From Burkholderiales bacterium (GTDB lineage: Bacteria > Pseudomonadota > Gammaproteobacteria > Burkholderiales > Burkholderiaceae_C), in assembly GCA_011390055.1 (NCBI GenBank), contig JAABTC010000068.1, positions 1-8,029 of the forward strand: 8,029 bases of DNA, read 5' to 3'. The notes under the pieces were generated by a model. That model worked only from the letters and a program-made list of their open reading frames with translations. It had not been told where the DNA came from and searched no databases. Numbering within the stretch: position 1 is the first letter of the stretch; every line of letters begins with the position of its first letter. Position numbers and translations under genes: made by a program. Below are positions 1-5,891 of the stretch, piece after piece.

Positions 1-206
1 AGGAGCGCGACGAGATGAGCCGCATGGCCGACATCTTTCGCGGACGCATCATCGACGTCACCGACAAGAGCTACACCATCGAGCTGACGGGCGACGGCAG
101 CAAGCTCGATGCCTTCCTCGTGGCCATCGATCGCGGCGCGATCCTGGAGACGGTGCGCACGGGCGCCAGCGGCATCGGCCGCGGCGAGAGGATCCTGAGG
201 GTGTGA
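1..206 (+). CDS. ilvH: acetolactate synthase small (regulatory) subunit, 3' end only
   Basis: This is the last 67 codons of a gene that begins before the window; the frame is entered at base 3 and ends with TGA at 204-206. The visible peptide contains the stretch around DIFRGRIIDVTDKSYTIELTG, which I recognise as the C-terminal domain of IlvH/IlvN. The small subunit binds the catalytic subunit (IlvB/IlvI) in the cytoplasm, activates it, and carries valine feedback inhibition through its N-terminal ACT domain, which lies outside the window. Family members are about 160-180 residues, so roughly 100 residues are missing to the left. The ATG at 15 is an internal methionine, not the start. ilvC follows 52 bp downstream on the same strand, consistent with an ilvI-ilvH-ilvC operon. 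The assignment rests on recalled family resemblance over a short fragment. Confidence 0.88.
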   Translation, partial: ERDEMSRMADIFRGRIIDVTDKSYTIELTGDGSKLDAFLVAIDRGAILETVRTGASGIGRGERILRV

Positions 207-209
207 TGC

Positions 210-232
210 GGGCCCGGCCGACGGCGGGGCCC
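210..232 (+). other. GC-rich intercistronic hairpin between ilvH and ilvC
   Basis: GGGCCC at 210-215 can pair with GGGCCC at 227-232 around an 11-nt loop, right after the ilvH stop. There is no U-run behind it (TTCGAGATTTTC follows), so it is not a convincing terminator. It could stabilise a processed 3' end or tune readthrough into ilvC. It may also be chance in GC-rich DNA. Confidence 0.25.
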
Positions 233-258
233 TTCGAGATTTTCAACGGAGAGAGAAC

Positions 259-1275
259 ATGAAGGTTTACTACGACAAGGACGCCGACCTGAGCCTGATC
301 AAGGGCAAGCAGGTCGCCATCATCGGCTACGGTTCGCAGGGCCATGCCCACGCCCAGAACCTCAACGACAGCGGCGTCAAGGTGGTCGTGGGCTTGCGCC
401 GCGGCGGTGCCTCGTGGCACAAGGTCGAGAAGGCGGGCCTGAAGGTGGCCGAGGTCGCCGACGCCGTGAAGAGCGCGGATGTGGTGATGGTCCTTCTGCC
501 CGACGAGCAGATCGCCAGCGTCTACACGCAAGACATCGCGCCGCACATGAAGCAGGGCGCCTCGCTGGCCTTCGCACACGGCTTCAACGTGCATTACGGC
601 CAGGTCGTGCCGCGTGAAGACCTCGATGTGTGGATGGTGGCCCCGAAGGCCCCCGGCCACACGGTGCGCAACACCTACACCCAAGGTGGCGGTGTGCCGC
701 ACCTGATCGCGGTGCATGCCGACAAGAGCGGCAAGGCGCGCGACCTGGCGCTCAGCTACGCGGCAGCCAATGGCGGCGGCAAGGCGGGCGTGATCGAGAC
801 CAACTTCCGCGAAGAGACCGAGACCGATCTGTTCGGAGAGCAGGCGGTGCTGTGCGGCGGCACGGTGGAACTGATCAAGGCCGGTTTCGAGACGCTGGTC
901 GAAGCCGGCTACGCGCCCGAGATGGCCTACTTCGAGTGCCTGCACGAGTTGAAGCTGATCGTCGACCTGATCTATGAAGGCGGCATCGCCAACATGAACT
1001 ACTCGATTTCCAACAACGCCGAGTACGGCGAGTACGTGAGTGGACCGCGCATCATCAACGAGCAGACCAAGGACGCGATGCGCGCGATGTTGAAGGACAT
1101 CCAGACCGGCGAGTACGCGAAGAACTTCATCCTCGAGAACCGCGCCGGCGCGCCGACGCTGCTGTCGCGGCGCCGCTTGATGGGGCAGCACGACATCGAG
1201 GTCGTCGGCGAGAAATTGCGCGCGATGATGCCCTGGATCAAGGCCAACAAGCTGGTCGACAAGAGTCGCAACTGA
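259..1275 (+). CDS. ilvC: ketol-acid reductoisomerase, class I (NADP+)
   Basis: The enzyme converts 2-acetolactate (or 2-aceto-2-hydroxybutyrate) to the 2,3-dihydroxy acid in valine/leucine/isoleucine synthesis, using Mg2+ and NADPH in the cytoplasm. The product is 338 residues, the usual class I length. The Rossmann loop GYGSQGHAHAQNL is at 23-35, followed by the cofactor segment GLRRGGASW at 45-53. Residues expected to be catalytic or metal-binding sit where they do in the Pseudomonas enzyme: H107 in AHGFNVHYG, K130 in APKAPGH, D190 and E194 in DLFGEQ, and E226 and E230 in FECLHELK. S251 is in NYSISN. The ATG at 259 has a good ribosome site (GGAGAGAG, 248-255). pssA starts 25 bp after the stop, so the two are probably co-transcribed. 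No defect is seen. Confidence 0.98.
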   Translation: MKVYYDKDADLSLIKGKQVAIIGYGSQGHAHAQNLNDSGVKVVVGLRRGGASWHKVEKAGLKVAEVADAVKSADVVMVLLPDEQIASVYTQDIAPHMKQGASLAFAHGFNVHYGQVVPREDLDVWMVAPKAPGHTVRNTYTQGGGVPHLIAVHADKSGKARDLALSYAAANGGGKAGVIETNFREETETDLFGEQAVLCGGTVELIKAGFETLVEAGYAPEMAYFECLHELKLIVDLIYEGGIANMNYSISNNAEYGEYVSGPRIINEQTKDAMRAMLKDIQTGEYAKNFILENRAGAPTLLSRRRLMGQHDIEVVGEKLRAMMPWIKANKLVDKSRN

Positions 1276-1300
1276 GCCGCCCAGGCCGCGACGCTACACG

Positions 1301-2125
1301 ATGGTCGACGACCCGCAAGCCCATCCCGCCACGCAGGAGGACGCGCCGCGCCCGCGTCGCAAAGGTCTGTACATCCTGCCCAACGCGATCTCGCTGGCGG
1401 CGTTGTTCGCGGCGTTCTACGCCATCGTGATGGCGATGAACGGCCGCTTCGAGGCTTCGGCGTTGGGCATCTTCAGTGCCGCGGTGCTCGACAGCATGGA
1501 CGGCCGCGTGGCCCGCATGACCAACTCCCAGAGCGCGTTTGGCGAGCAGATGGACAGCCTGTGCGACATGGTCAGCTTCGGCCTCGCGCCGGCGCTGATC
1601 ATCTACGTCTGGGCCTTGCAGGGTTTGGGCCGCTTCGGCTGGATGGCGTCCTTCGTGTACTGCGCTGCCGCGGCCCTGCGGCTGGCACGTTTCAACGTCA
1701 ACATCGGCGTGGTCGACAAGCGCTTCTTCCAGGGGCTGCCGAGCCCTGCAGCGGCCGCGCTGGTGATGGGCTTCATCTGGGTGATGGACGACGCAGGCTT
1801 CAAGGAGGCTTCGCAGATCGACTGGCTGGCCTGGTCGGCCTTCGCAGTGACCTTGTACGCCGGCCTGTCGATGGTGACCAACGCGCCGTTCTACAGCTTC
1901 AAGGTGGTCGGCGGCCGGCGCACCGTGCCGTTCGCGGTGATCGTGGCGATTGCGCTGCTGATCGCGGTGATCAACATCCACCCCCCGATCGTGCTGTTTG
2001 CGCTGTTCTGCATCTACGGGATGTCCGGCTATGCGGTGTACGCGTACAAGAAATCGAAAGGCCGGCCGGTCAGCGTGATCGCGACCTCGACCGACGACCC
2101 CGACGAAGCCGGGCTGCACCGCTGA
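1301..2125 (+). CDS. pssA: CDP-diacylglycerol--serine O-phosphatidyltransferase (phosphatidylserine synthase)
   Basis: This inner-membrane enzyme transfers phosphatidate from CDP-diacylglycerol to L-serine, making phosphatidylserine, the precursor of phosphatidylethanolamine. The 274-residue product carries the full CDP-alcohol phosphotransferase signature at 64-89: D64xxDG68xxAR72, G81, D85, D89. These Asp residues bind the divalent metals. About six hydrophobic helices follow the family pattern, and the C-terminus after about 240 is polar. The first 21 residues are hydrophilic and Pro/Arg-rich, as in cytoplasmic N-termini of this family. No clear Shine-Dalgarno precedes the ATG at 1301; the 25-bp gap from ilvC suggests translational coupling or readthrough. 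In other Burkholderiales I recall psd (phosphatidylserine decarboxylase) beside pssA in this cluster; it is not here. This is the integral-membrane type, not the E. coli phospholipase D-like type. Confidence 0.95.
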   Translation: MVDDPQAHPATQEDAPRPRRKGLYILPNAISLAALFAAFYAIVMAMNGRFEASALGIFSAAVLDSMDGRVARMTNSQSAFGEQMDSLCDMVSFGLAPALIIYVWALQGLGRFGWMASFVYCAAAALRLARFNVNIGVVDKRFFQGLPSPAAAALVMGFIWVMDDAGFKEASQIDWLAWSAFAVTLYAGLSMVTNAPFYSFKVVGGRRTVPFAVIVAIALLIAVINIHPPIVLFALFCIYGMSGYAVYAYKKSKGRPVSVIATSTDDPDEAGLHR

Positions 2126-2144
2126 GGCAACACCCATCCGAGCG

Positions 2145-2153
2145 TGCTACATT
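2145..2153 (+). promoter_or_regulatory. extended -10 promoter element for the leuA leader
   Basis: TGCTACATT matches an extended sigma-70 -10 (TG, one base, then TACATT, 4 of 6 to TATAAT). The position 17 bp upstream reads AGGCAA, a poor -35, so activity would lean on the extended TG. The predicted start is about 2160, at or just before the leader ATG at 2162. Its position between pssA and an attenuator is what supports it; no transcript data are available. Confidence 0.5.
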
Positions 2154-2161
2154 CGAACCCG

Positions 2162-2218
2162 ATGACCTTCCGTTCCGCCCCGCTGCTGCTACTGCCTGGA
2201 GTGCTGCCCGCGCGCTGA
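2162..2218 (+). CDS. leucine-rich leader peptide of the leuA attenuator (18 aa)
   Basis: A short frame reads MTFRSAPLLLLPGVLPAR and then TGA (2216-2218). Residues 8-11 are four successive leucines (CTG CTG CTA CTG, 2183-2194), with a fifth at residue 15. CTA is normally a rare Leu codon in high-GC genomes. A run of the regulatory amino acid's codons just upstream of a terminator/antiterminator pair and of leuA is the hallmark of ribosome-mediated attenuation: charged tRNA-Leu lets the ribosome reach the stop, while leucine shortage stalls it at 2183-2194. There is no Shine-Dalgarno before the ATG. If the -10 at 2148-2153 is used, the transcript begins within a few bases of it, so initiation would be leaderless. 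The peptide itself probably has no function, though an independent role cannot be excluded. Confidence 0.75.
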   Translation: MTFRSAPLLLLPGVLPAR

Positions 2219-2252
2219 TCGATTGCGTCTTCCTTTTCATCGACAGCCCGCG
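2209..2252 (+). promoter_or_regulatory. predicted antiterminator hairpin of the leuA attenuator
   Basis: CGCGCGCTG (2209-2217, spanning the last leader codons and stop) can pair with CAGCCCGCG (2244-2252) with one C-C mismatch (2213/2248). After a bulged A2218 the helix continues as TCGAT (2219-2223) with ATCGA (2239-2243), closing a 15-nt pyrimidine-rich loop (2224-2238). That gives 13 pairs in one nearly continuous stem. It uses the same bases (2243-2252) as the 5' arm of the terminator, so the two are mutually exclusive. A ribosome at the leader stop would cover 2209-2217 and block it; one stalled on the Leu codons would leave it free. Derived by eye without free-energy calculation. Confidence 0.65.
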
Positions 2253-2284
2253 AGCCGCACAGCCCGCGGGCTGTTTGCATTTCC
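2243..2284 (+). terminator. attenuator terminator upstream of leuA
   Basis: ACAGCCCGCG (2243-2252) pairs perfectly with CGCGGGCTGT (2265-2274), a 10-bp GC-rich stem with a 12-nt loop, followed by a modest T-rich tail (TTGCATTTCC). It ends 31 bp before the leuA ATG. The U-tract is interrupted, so termination may be incomplete. The loop contains a second copy of the 5' arm (2259-2268), which makes 2259-2274 a 16-bp perfect palindrome that could fold in competition. Confidence 0.65.
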
Positions 2285-2314
2285 GTTCCGATGTCCGTCC
2301 ACGAAAGCCCCACC

Positions 2315-3859
2315 ATGAGCACCGACTCACTCATCATCTTCGACACCACCTTGCGCGACGGCGAGCAATCGCCCGGCGCGTCGATGACCAAGGACGAGAA
2401 GCTGCGCATCGCGCGCCAGCTCGAGCGGCTGCGTGTGGACGTCATCGAAGCCGGCTTCGCTGCATCGAGCCCGGGCGACTTCGAAGCCGTCAAGGCCATC
2501 GCCGCGGCGATCAAGGACTCGATCGTCTGTTCCCTGGCGCGTGCCAACGATCGCGACATCACGCAGGCCGCGTTGGCGCTTGCGGGCGCCGCGCGTTCGC
2601 GCATCCACACCTTCATCGCCACCAGCCCGCTTCACATGGAGAAGAAGCTGCGCATGACGCCCGACCAGGTGTTCGAGCAGGCCCGCCTGGCCGTGCGCTT
2701 TGCCCGCAACCTGAACGGCGACATCGAATTTTCACCCGAAGACGGTTACCGTTCGGAGCCCGACTTCCTGTGCCGGGTGCTCGAGGCGGTGATCGACGAA
2801 GGCGCGACCACGATCAACATCCCCGACACGGTCGGCTACGCGGTGCCCGAGCTGTACGGCGCCTTCATCCGCGACCTGCGCGAACGGGTGCCCAATTCCG
2901 ACAAGGCCATCTGGTCGGTGCACTGCCACAACGACCTCGGCATGGCGGTGGCCAATTCGCTGGCCGGGGTGAAGCTGGGCGGTGCGCGCCAGATCGAGTG
3001 CACGATCAACGGCCTGGGCGAGCGGGCGGGGAACTGCTCGCTGGAAGAGGTGGTGATGGCGCTCAAGACGCGCCGCGATTACTTTGGCCTGAGTCTCGGC
3101 ATCGACGCCTCGCAGATCGTCGCGGCCTCGCGCCTGGTCAGCCAGACCACCGGCTTCGTGGTGCAGCCGAACAAGGCGGTGGTCGGCGCGAATGCCTTCG
3201 CCCATGCGTCTGGGATCCACCAGGACGGTGTCCTGAAGGCGCGCGACACCTATGAAATCATGCGTGCCGAAGACGTCGGCTGGAGCGCCAACAAGATCGT
3301 TCTCGGCAAGTTGTCCGGGCGCAACGCGTTCAAGCAGCGCTTGCAGGAGCTCGGGCTGTCGTTCGAGGCCGAGGGCGACGTCAACGCGGCCTTTGCCAAG
3401 TTCAAGGAACTGGCCGACCGCAAGAGCGAGATTTTCGACGAGGACATCATCGCGTTGGTCGGCGACGAGAGCGTGACGCACGAGCAGGAACACTACCGTC
3501 TGATCGCGCTGGCGCAGCACTCCGAAACCGGCGAACGTCCCCACGCGCGCATCGCGTTTGCGATCGGTGACACCGAGGTGCAGGTCGAGAGCGACGGCAA
3601 CGGCCCGGTCGACGCCAGCCTGAAGGCCATCGAGTCCAAGGTGGCCAGCGGCGCCGAGCTGGTGTTGTATTCGGTCAATGCCATCACCAGCGGCAGCACC
3701 GAATCGCAAGGGGAGGTCACGGTGCGGCTGCAGCAGGGCGGGCGCATCGTCAACGGGGTCGGTTCCGACCCGGACATCGTGATCGCGTCGGCCAAAGCGT
3801 ACTTGGCGGCGTTGAACAAGCTGCACAGCAAGGCCGAGCGGGTCGCGGCACAGGGCTGA
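2315..3859 (+). CDS. leuA: 2-isopropylmalate synthase
   Basis: LeuA condenses 2-ketoisovalerate with acetyl-CoA to form 2-isopropylmalate, the first committed step of leucine synthesis, and is normally feedback-inhibited by leucine. From the ATG at 2315 the protein is 514 residues, typical of the long bacterial form. The N-terminal TIM barrel starts with FDTTLRDGEQSPG (9-21, including catalytic R14 and metal ligand D15). The metal-binding HCHND is at 203-207 and GLGERAGN at 233-240. The C-terminal third (from about 390) is the allosteric dimerisation domain. An in-frame ATG at 2291 would add eight residues (MSVHESPT). I prefer 2315 because relatives I recall begin two to five residues before LIIFDTTLRDGEQ and a weak GAAAG (2303-2307) is correctly spaced. 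Upstream lies the Leu-codon attenuator; downstream a strong terminator. leuCDB are not in the window. Confidence 0.97.
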   Translation: MSTDSLIIFDTTLRDGEQSPGASMTKDEKLRIARQLERLRVDVIEAGFAASSPGDFEAVKAIAAAIKDSIVCSLARANDRDITQAALALAGAARSRIHTFIATSPLHMEKKLRMTPDQVFEQARLAVRFARNLNGDIEFSPEDGYRSEPDFLCRVLEAVIDEGATTINIPDTVGYAVPELYGAFIRDLRERVPNSDKAIWSVHCHNDLGMAVANSLAGVKLGGARQIECTINGLGERAGNCSLEEVVMALKTRRDYFGLSLGIDASQIVAASRLVSQTTGFVVQPNKAVVGANAFAHASGIHQDGVLKARDTYEIMRAEDVGWSANKIVLGKLSGRNAFKQRLQELGLSFEAEGDVNAAFAKFKELADRKSEIFDEDIIALVGDESVTHEQEHYRLIALAQHSETGERPHARIAFAIGDTEVQVESDGNGPVDASLKAIESKVASGAELVLYSVNAITSGSTESQGEVTVRLQQGGRIVNGVGSDPDIVIASAKAYLAALNKLHSKAERVAAQG

Positions 3860-3916
3860 ACGCGGCAAACGCCCATTTGGTTACGAATCAGGGCCAACCC
3901 GAACCTCAACTTGAGG

Positions 3917-3952
3917 AAAACCACGCAAGTTCATGTCTTGCGTGGTTTTTTT
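3917..3952 (+). terminator. intrinsic terminator after leuA
   Basis: AAAACCACGCAAG (3917-3929) pairs with CTTGCGTGGTTTT (3937-3949) around a 7-nt loop, and seven consecutive Ts occupy 3946-3952. This is a textbook rho-independent terminator 57 bp after the leuA stop. In the reverse direction there would be only four Ts, so it acts mainly on the + strand. Confidence 0.92.
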
Positions 3953-3966
3953 CTTGCACCTAGACT
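3938..3966 (+). promoter_or_regulatory. pbpG: candidate sigma-70 promoter for pbpG
   Basis: TTGCGT (3938-3943) and TAGACT (3961-3966) are separated by exactly 17 bp and resemble -35 and -10 boxes (4 of 6 matches each). The start would be near 3973, giving a 5' leader of about 40 nt. The -35 lies inside the 3' arm of the leuA terminator. A new promoter is needed here because that terminator isolates pbpG from leuA. Confidence 0.45.
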
Positions 3967-4012
3967 CGGGGCAACCGATCACCTCGACCCCAACACGTCC
4001 TTGCCCCGCCCC

Positions 4013-5053
4013 ATGCGTGTCACTTTGCAATTTTTACCTTGGTTGCTGTCCGCCTGCCTGATGACGGCACTGGTGGCGATGCCGGCCGAGTCGCATGCCA
4101 AGCAGCGCACGTCACCCAAGCCGGTCGTCTACAAGAAGAAGCCGGGCATCAAGTCGGTGCGGCCGCGCGCCAAGGTCCGTGCCGAGCCCCTCAAGCTTTC
4201 GTTCGGTCAACTCTCCGGCCTGCATGCCAGTGCCGACGAACTCGACCTGAAGTCGAGCGTCGCCTTGGTGTTCGACCAGGACACCAACGAAGTGCTGTTC
4301 AGCAAGAACAGCCAGGCGGTGCTGCCGATCGCATCGATCACCAAGCTGATGACGGCGCTCGTGGTCACCGAAGCGCAGCAGCCGCTCGACCAGGCGCTGA
4401 CGATCAGCGCCGAAGACATCGACACCGAAAAGGGCAGCCATTCGCGCCTGCAGATCGGTACCGTGCTGTCGCGCGAGCAGATGCTGCACCTCGCCTTGAT
4501 GTCGAGTGAGAACCGGGCCGCCAACGCGCTGGGTCGGCATTACCCGGGCGGCCTGCCTGCGTTCGTCGCGGCGATGAACCGCAAGGCCGCCGCCCTGGGC
4601 ATGAAGGCCACCCACTACGTCGAGCCCACGGGCCTGTCGAGCCGCAACCAGTCCAGCGCCACCGACCTGGTCTTGTTGGTGCGCGAAGCCGGCAAGCACG
4701 CGCTGATCCGCCAGCACTCGACCTCGATCGAACAGCAGGTGGCGGTCGGCTCACGCCAGCTTCAGTTCCGCAACACCAACGGTCTGGTGCGCAGCGGCGA
4801 ATGGGAAATCGGCCTGCAGAAGACCGGCTACATCAGCGAAGCCGGTCGCTGCCTCGTGATGCAGGCCCAGCTGTCGGGCCGCAAGTTGATCATGGTGCTG
4901 CTCGATTCGGCCGGCAAGTATTCGCGCATGGGCGATGCCGAACGCATCCGCAAGTGGCTCAGCGATTTGCCGGCCACCGCGCCGCGCGCGCTGCCGCCGA
5001 TCGCACCCCTCGCACCGACGGCCGTTACCGCGGTCCCCGCGCAGCTGGGCTGA
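4013..5053 (+). CDS. pbpG: D-alanyl-D-alanine endopeptidase, PBP7/8 type (peptidase S11)
   Basis: A periplasmic serine peptidase predicted to cut D-Ala-meso-diaminopimelate cross-links in peptidoglycan. All three penicillin-binding motifs are present: S108-I-T-K111 (acylated Ser and Lys), S165-E-N167 and K270-T-G272. The start at 4013 gives a good signal peptide: hydrophobic core 5-23 and an S-H-A cleavage site after A29. An ATG further upstream in frame (3911) is rejected because it lies in the leuA terminator. No Shine-Dalgarno precedes 4013. The mature protein begins with a strongly basic stretch (12 Lys/Arg and one Glu within 30-61), which may act as a flexible tether to anionic envelope polymers. 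It ends in a Pro/Ala-rich tail (323-346). Its last 29 bp overlap the convergent iclR gene. A D,D-carboxypeptidase such as DacA is less likely: the size and motif context fit PbpG. Confidence 0.9.
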   Translation: MRVTLQFLPWLLSACLMTALVAMPAESHAKQRTSPKPVVYKKKPGIKSVRPRAKVRAEPLKLSFGQLSGLHASADELDLKSSVALVFDQDTNEVLFSKNSQAVLPIASITKLMTALVVTEAQQPLDQALTISAEDIDTEKGSHSRLQIGTVLSREQMLHLALMSSENRAANALGRHYPGGLPAFVAAMNRKAAALGMKATHYVEPTGLSSRNQSSATDLVLLVREAGKHALIRQHSTSIEQQVAVGSRQLQFRNTNGLVRSGEWEIGLQKTGYISEAGRCLVMQAQLSGRKLIMVLLDSAGKYSRMGDAERIRKWLSDLPATAPRALPPIAPLAPTAVTAVPAQLG

Positions 5054-5864
5054 AAGGCGGCGGCGCCACCGGCGTCACCGTGGCCAACGCCCGCGCGGGC
5101 TCGACGCAGCCGAGGGCCTGCGAGATCTCGTGCGCGGTCGCCTTGACACGTTCGACCCAGCCTTCTTCCAGCCGATCGGCGGGGGCCGAGATCGAGAGCC
5201 CGGCGACCAGGCGGCCGTTGTCGTCGTGGACGCCCGCGGCCATGCAGCGCACGCCGAGTTCAAGTTCTTCGTTGTCGCGCGCCAGGCCGCGCGTGCGCAC
5301 CCCCTCGAGTTCGCGCTCCAGGGCGGCCAGCTGGGTCAGGCTGTTGCGGGTCTGCCCCGCCAGGCCCGTGCGGGCGGCGTAGGCGCGAACGCGCTCGCGA
5401 TCGTCGCTGGCCAGGAACAGCTTGCCGACCGATGTCAGGTGCAGCGGTGCGCGACCACCGACCGCGCGCACCACCTGCATGCCCGAACGTTCGCTGTACG
5501 CGCGCTCGATGTAGACGATCTCGTCGCCTTGGCGCACCGACAGGTTGACGGCCTGGTGCGTGAGCCGGTGCAACTCGCGCATGGGCTCCTGCGCGGCCTC
5601 GCGCACGTCCAGGCGCGCCTTCACCAGGTTGCCGAGTTCGAGCAGCCGCATGCCCAGCCGGTAGGTGCCGGCCTGTGGGCGGTCGACAAAACGACCGCAG
5701 ACGAGATCGTTCAGAATCCGGTGCGCCGTCGAGGAGTGAAGCCCGGTGCGCTCGCTGATGGTCTTCAGTGCCAGCGGCTCGGGTTGAGCGGCCAACACGT
5801 CGAGCAATGCGAAACAGCGCTCGAGCACCTGGATGGTCGGCGTGTGGGCATCGGTTCGGGCCAT
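5025..5864 (-). CDS. IclR-family transcriptional regulator
   Basis: The 279-residue product has the IclR layout: an N-terminal winged helix-turn-helix (about 10-78, with the recognition helix in SSTAHRILNDL at 44-54 and the wing in DRPQAGTYRLG at 61-71), a linker helix, and a C-terminal effector-binding domain (about 85-255, including LHLTSVGKLFLA and the conserved AAGVHDDNGRLVAGLSISAP segment). The effector cannot be read from sequence. Members mostly control aromatic, acetate or sugar-acid catabolism, but no such operon is beside it. The start (ATG read from 5864) is fixed by a good ribosome site. The frame stays open upstream but lacks another supported start. The C-terminal tail after about 262 is Pro/Ala-rich and is probably disordered. 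It faces a + strand gene only 27 bp away and overlaps pbpG at its 3' end by 29 bp. It may regulate itself and the divergent gene. Confidence 0.93.
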   Translation of the reverse strand: MARTDAHTPTIQVLERCFALLDVLAAQPEPLALKTISERTGLHSSTAHRILNDLVCGRFVDRPQAGTYRLGMRLLELGNLVKARLDVREAAQEPMRELHRLTHQAVNLSVRQGDEIVYIERAYSERSGMQVVRAVGGRAPLHLTSVGKLFLASDDRERVRAYAARTGLAGQTRNSLTQLAALERELEGVRTRGLARDNEELELGVRCMAAGVHDDNGRLVAGLSISAPADRLEEGWVERVKATAHEISQALGCVEPARALATVTPVAPPPFSPAARGPR

Positions 5865-5869
5865 GGCAA

Positions 5870-5875
5870 TCCTCC
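5870..5875 (-). promoter_or_regulatory. ribosome binding site deciding the iclR start
   Basis: On the minus strand GGAGGA lies 5 nt before the ATG at 5864. This supports MARTDAH as the true N-terminus over longer in-frame starts. The site lies inside the 27-bp spacer shared with the divergent gene. Confidence 0.75.
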
Positions 5876-5891
5876 AGGTGCGAATTCTTGC

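Noticed and set aside
58..1191. Open frame of 377 codons antisense to ilvC
   Set aside because: It mirrors a fully conserved ilvC, is His/Arg/Val-rich low-quality protein, and is expected in GC-rich DNA where the opposite strand rarely has stops.
1561..3255. Open frame of 564 codons on the + strand across pssA and leuA
   Set aside because: It is out of frame with two genes that have complete family motifs, it crosses the attenuator region, and its translation is Arg/Gly/Ala-rich with no recognisable domain.
2732..3868. Open frame of 378 codons antisense to leuA
   Set aside because: It is a shadow of leuA; the sense frame carries HCHND and GLGERAGN, and the antisense translation shows no domain.
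3904..3916. Inverted repeat CCTCAA-C-TTGAGG, resembling SoxR-box half sites
   Set aside because: The SoxR operator needs an 18-bp spacing between a -35 and a -10; here the half sites are only 1 bp apart, no matching promoter boxes flank them, and no soxR gene is nearby.
3911..4012. Earlier in-frame ATG for pbpG at 3911 (34 extra residues)
   Set aside because: It sits inside the leuA terminator and would bury the signal peptide behind a charged extension.
5089..5100. Palindrome GCCCGCGCGGGC near the pbpG/iclR junction as a terminator
   Set aside because: It lies inside iclR, has no loop room beyond the central bases for a long stem and no T-run on either strand.
4935..5891. Upstream extension of the TIGR03790-like frame by about 319 codons
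   Set aside because: This part is the antisense of iclR; the signal peptide beginning at 5892 marks the real N-terminus.
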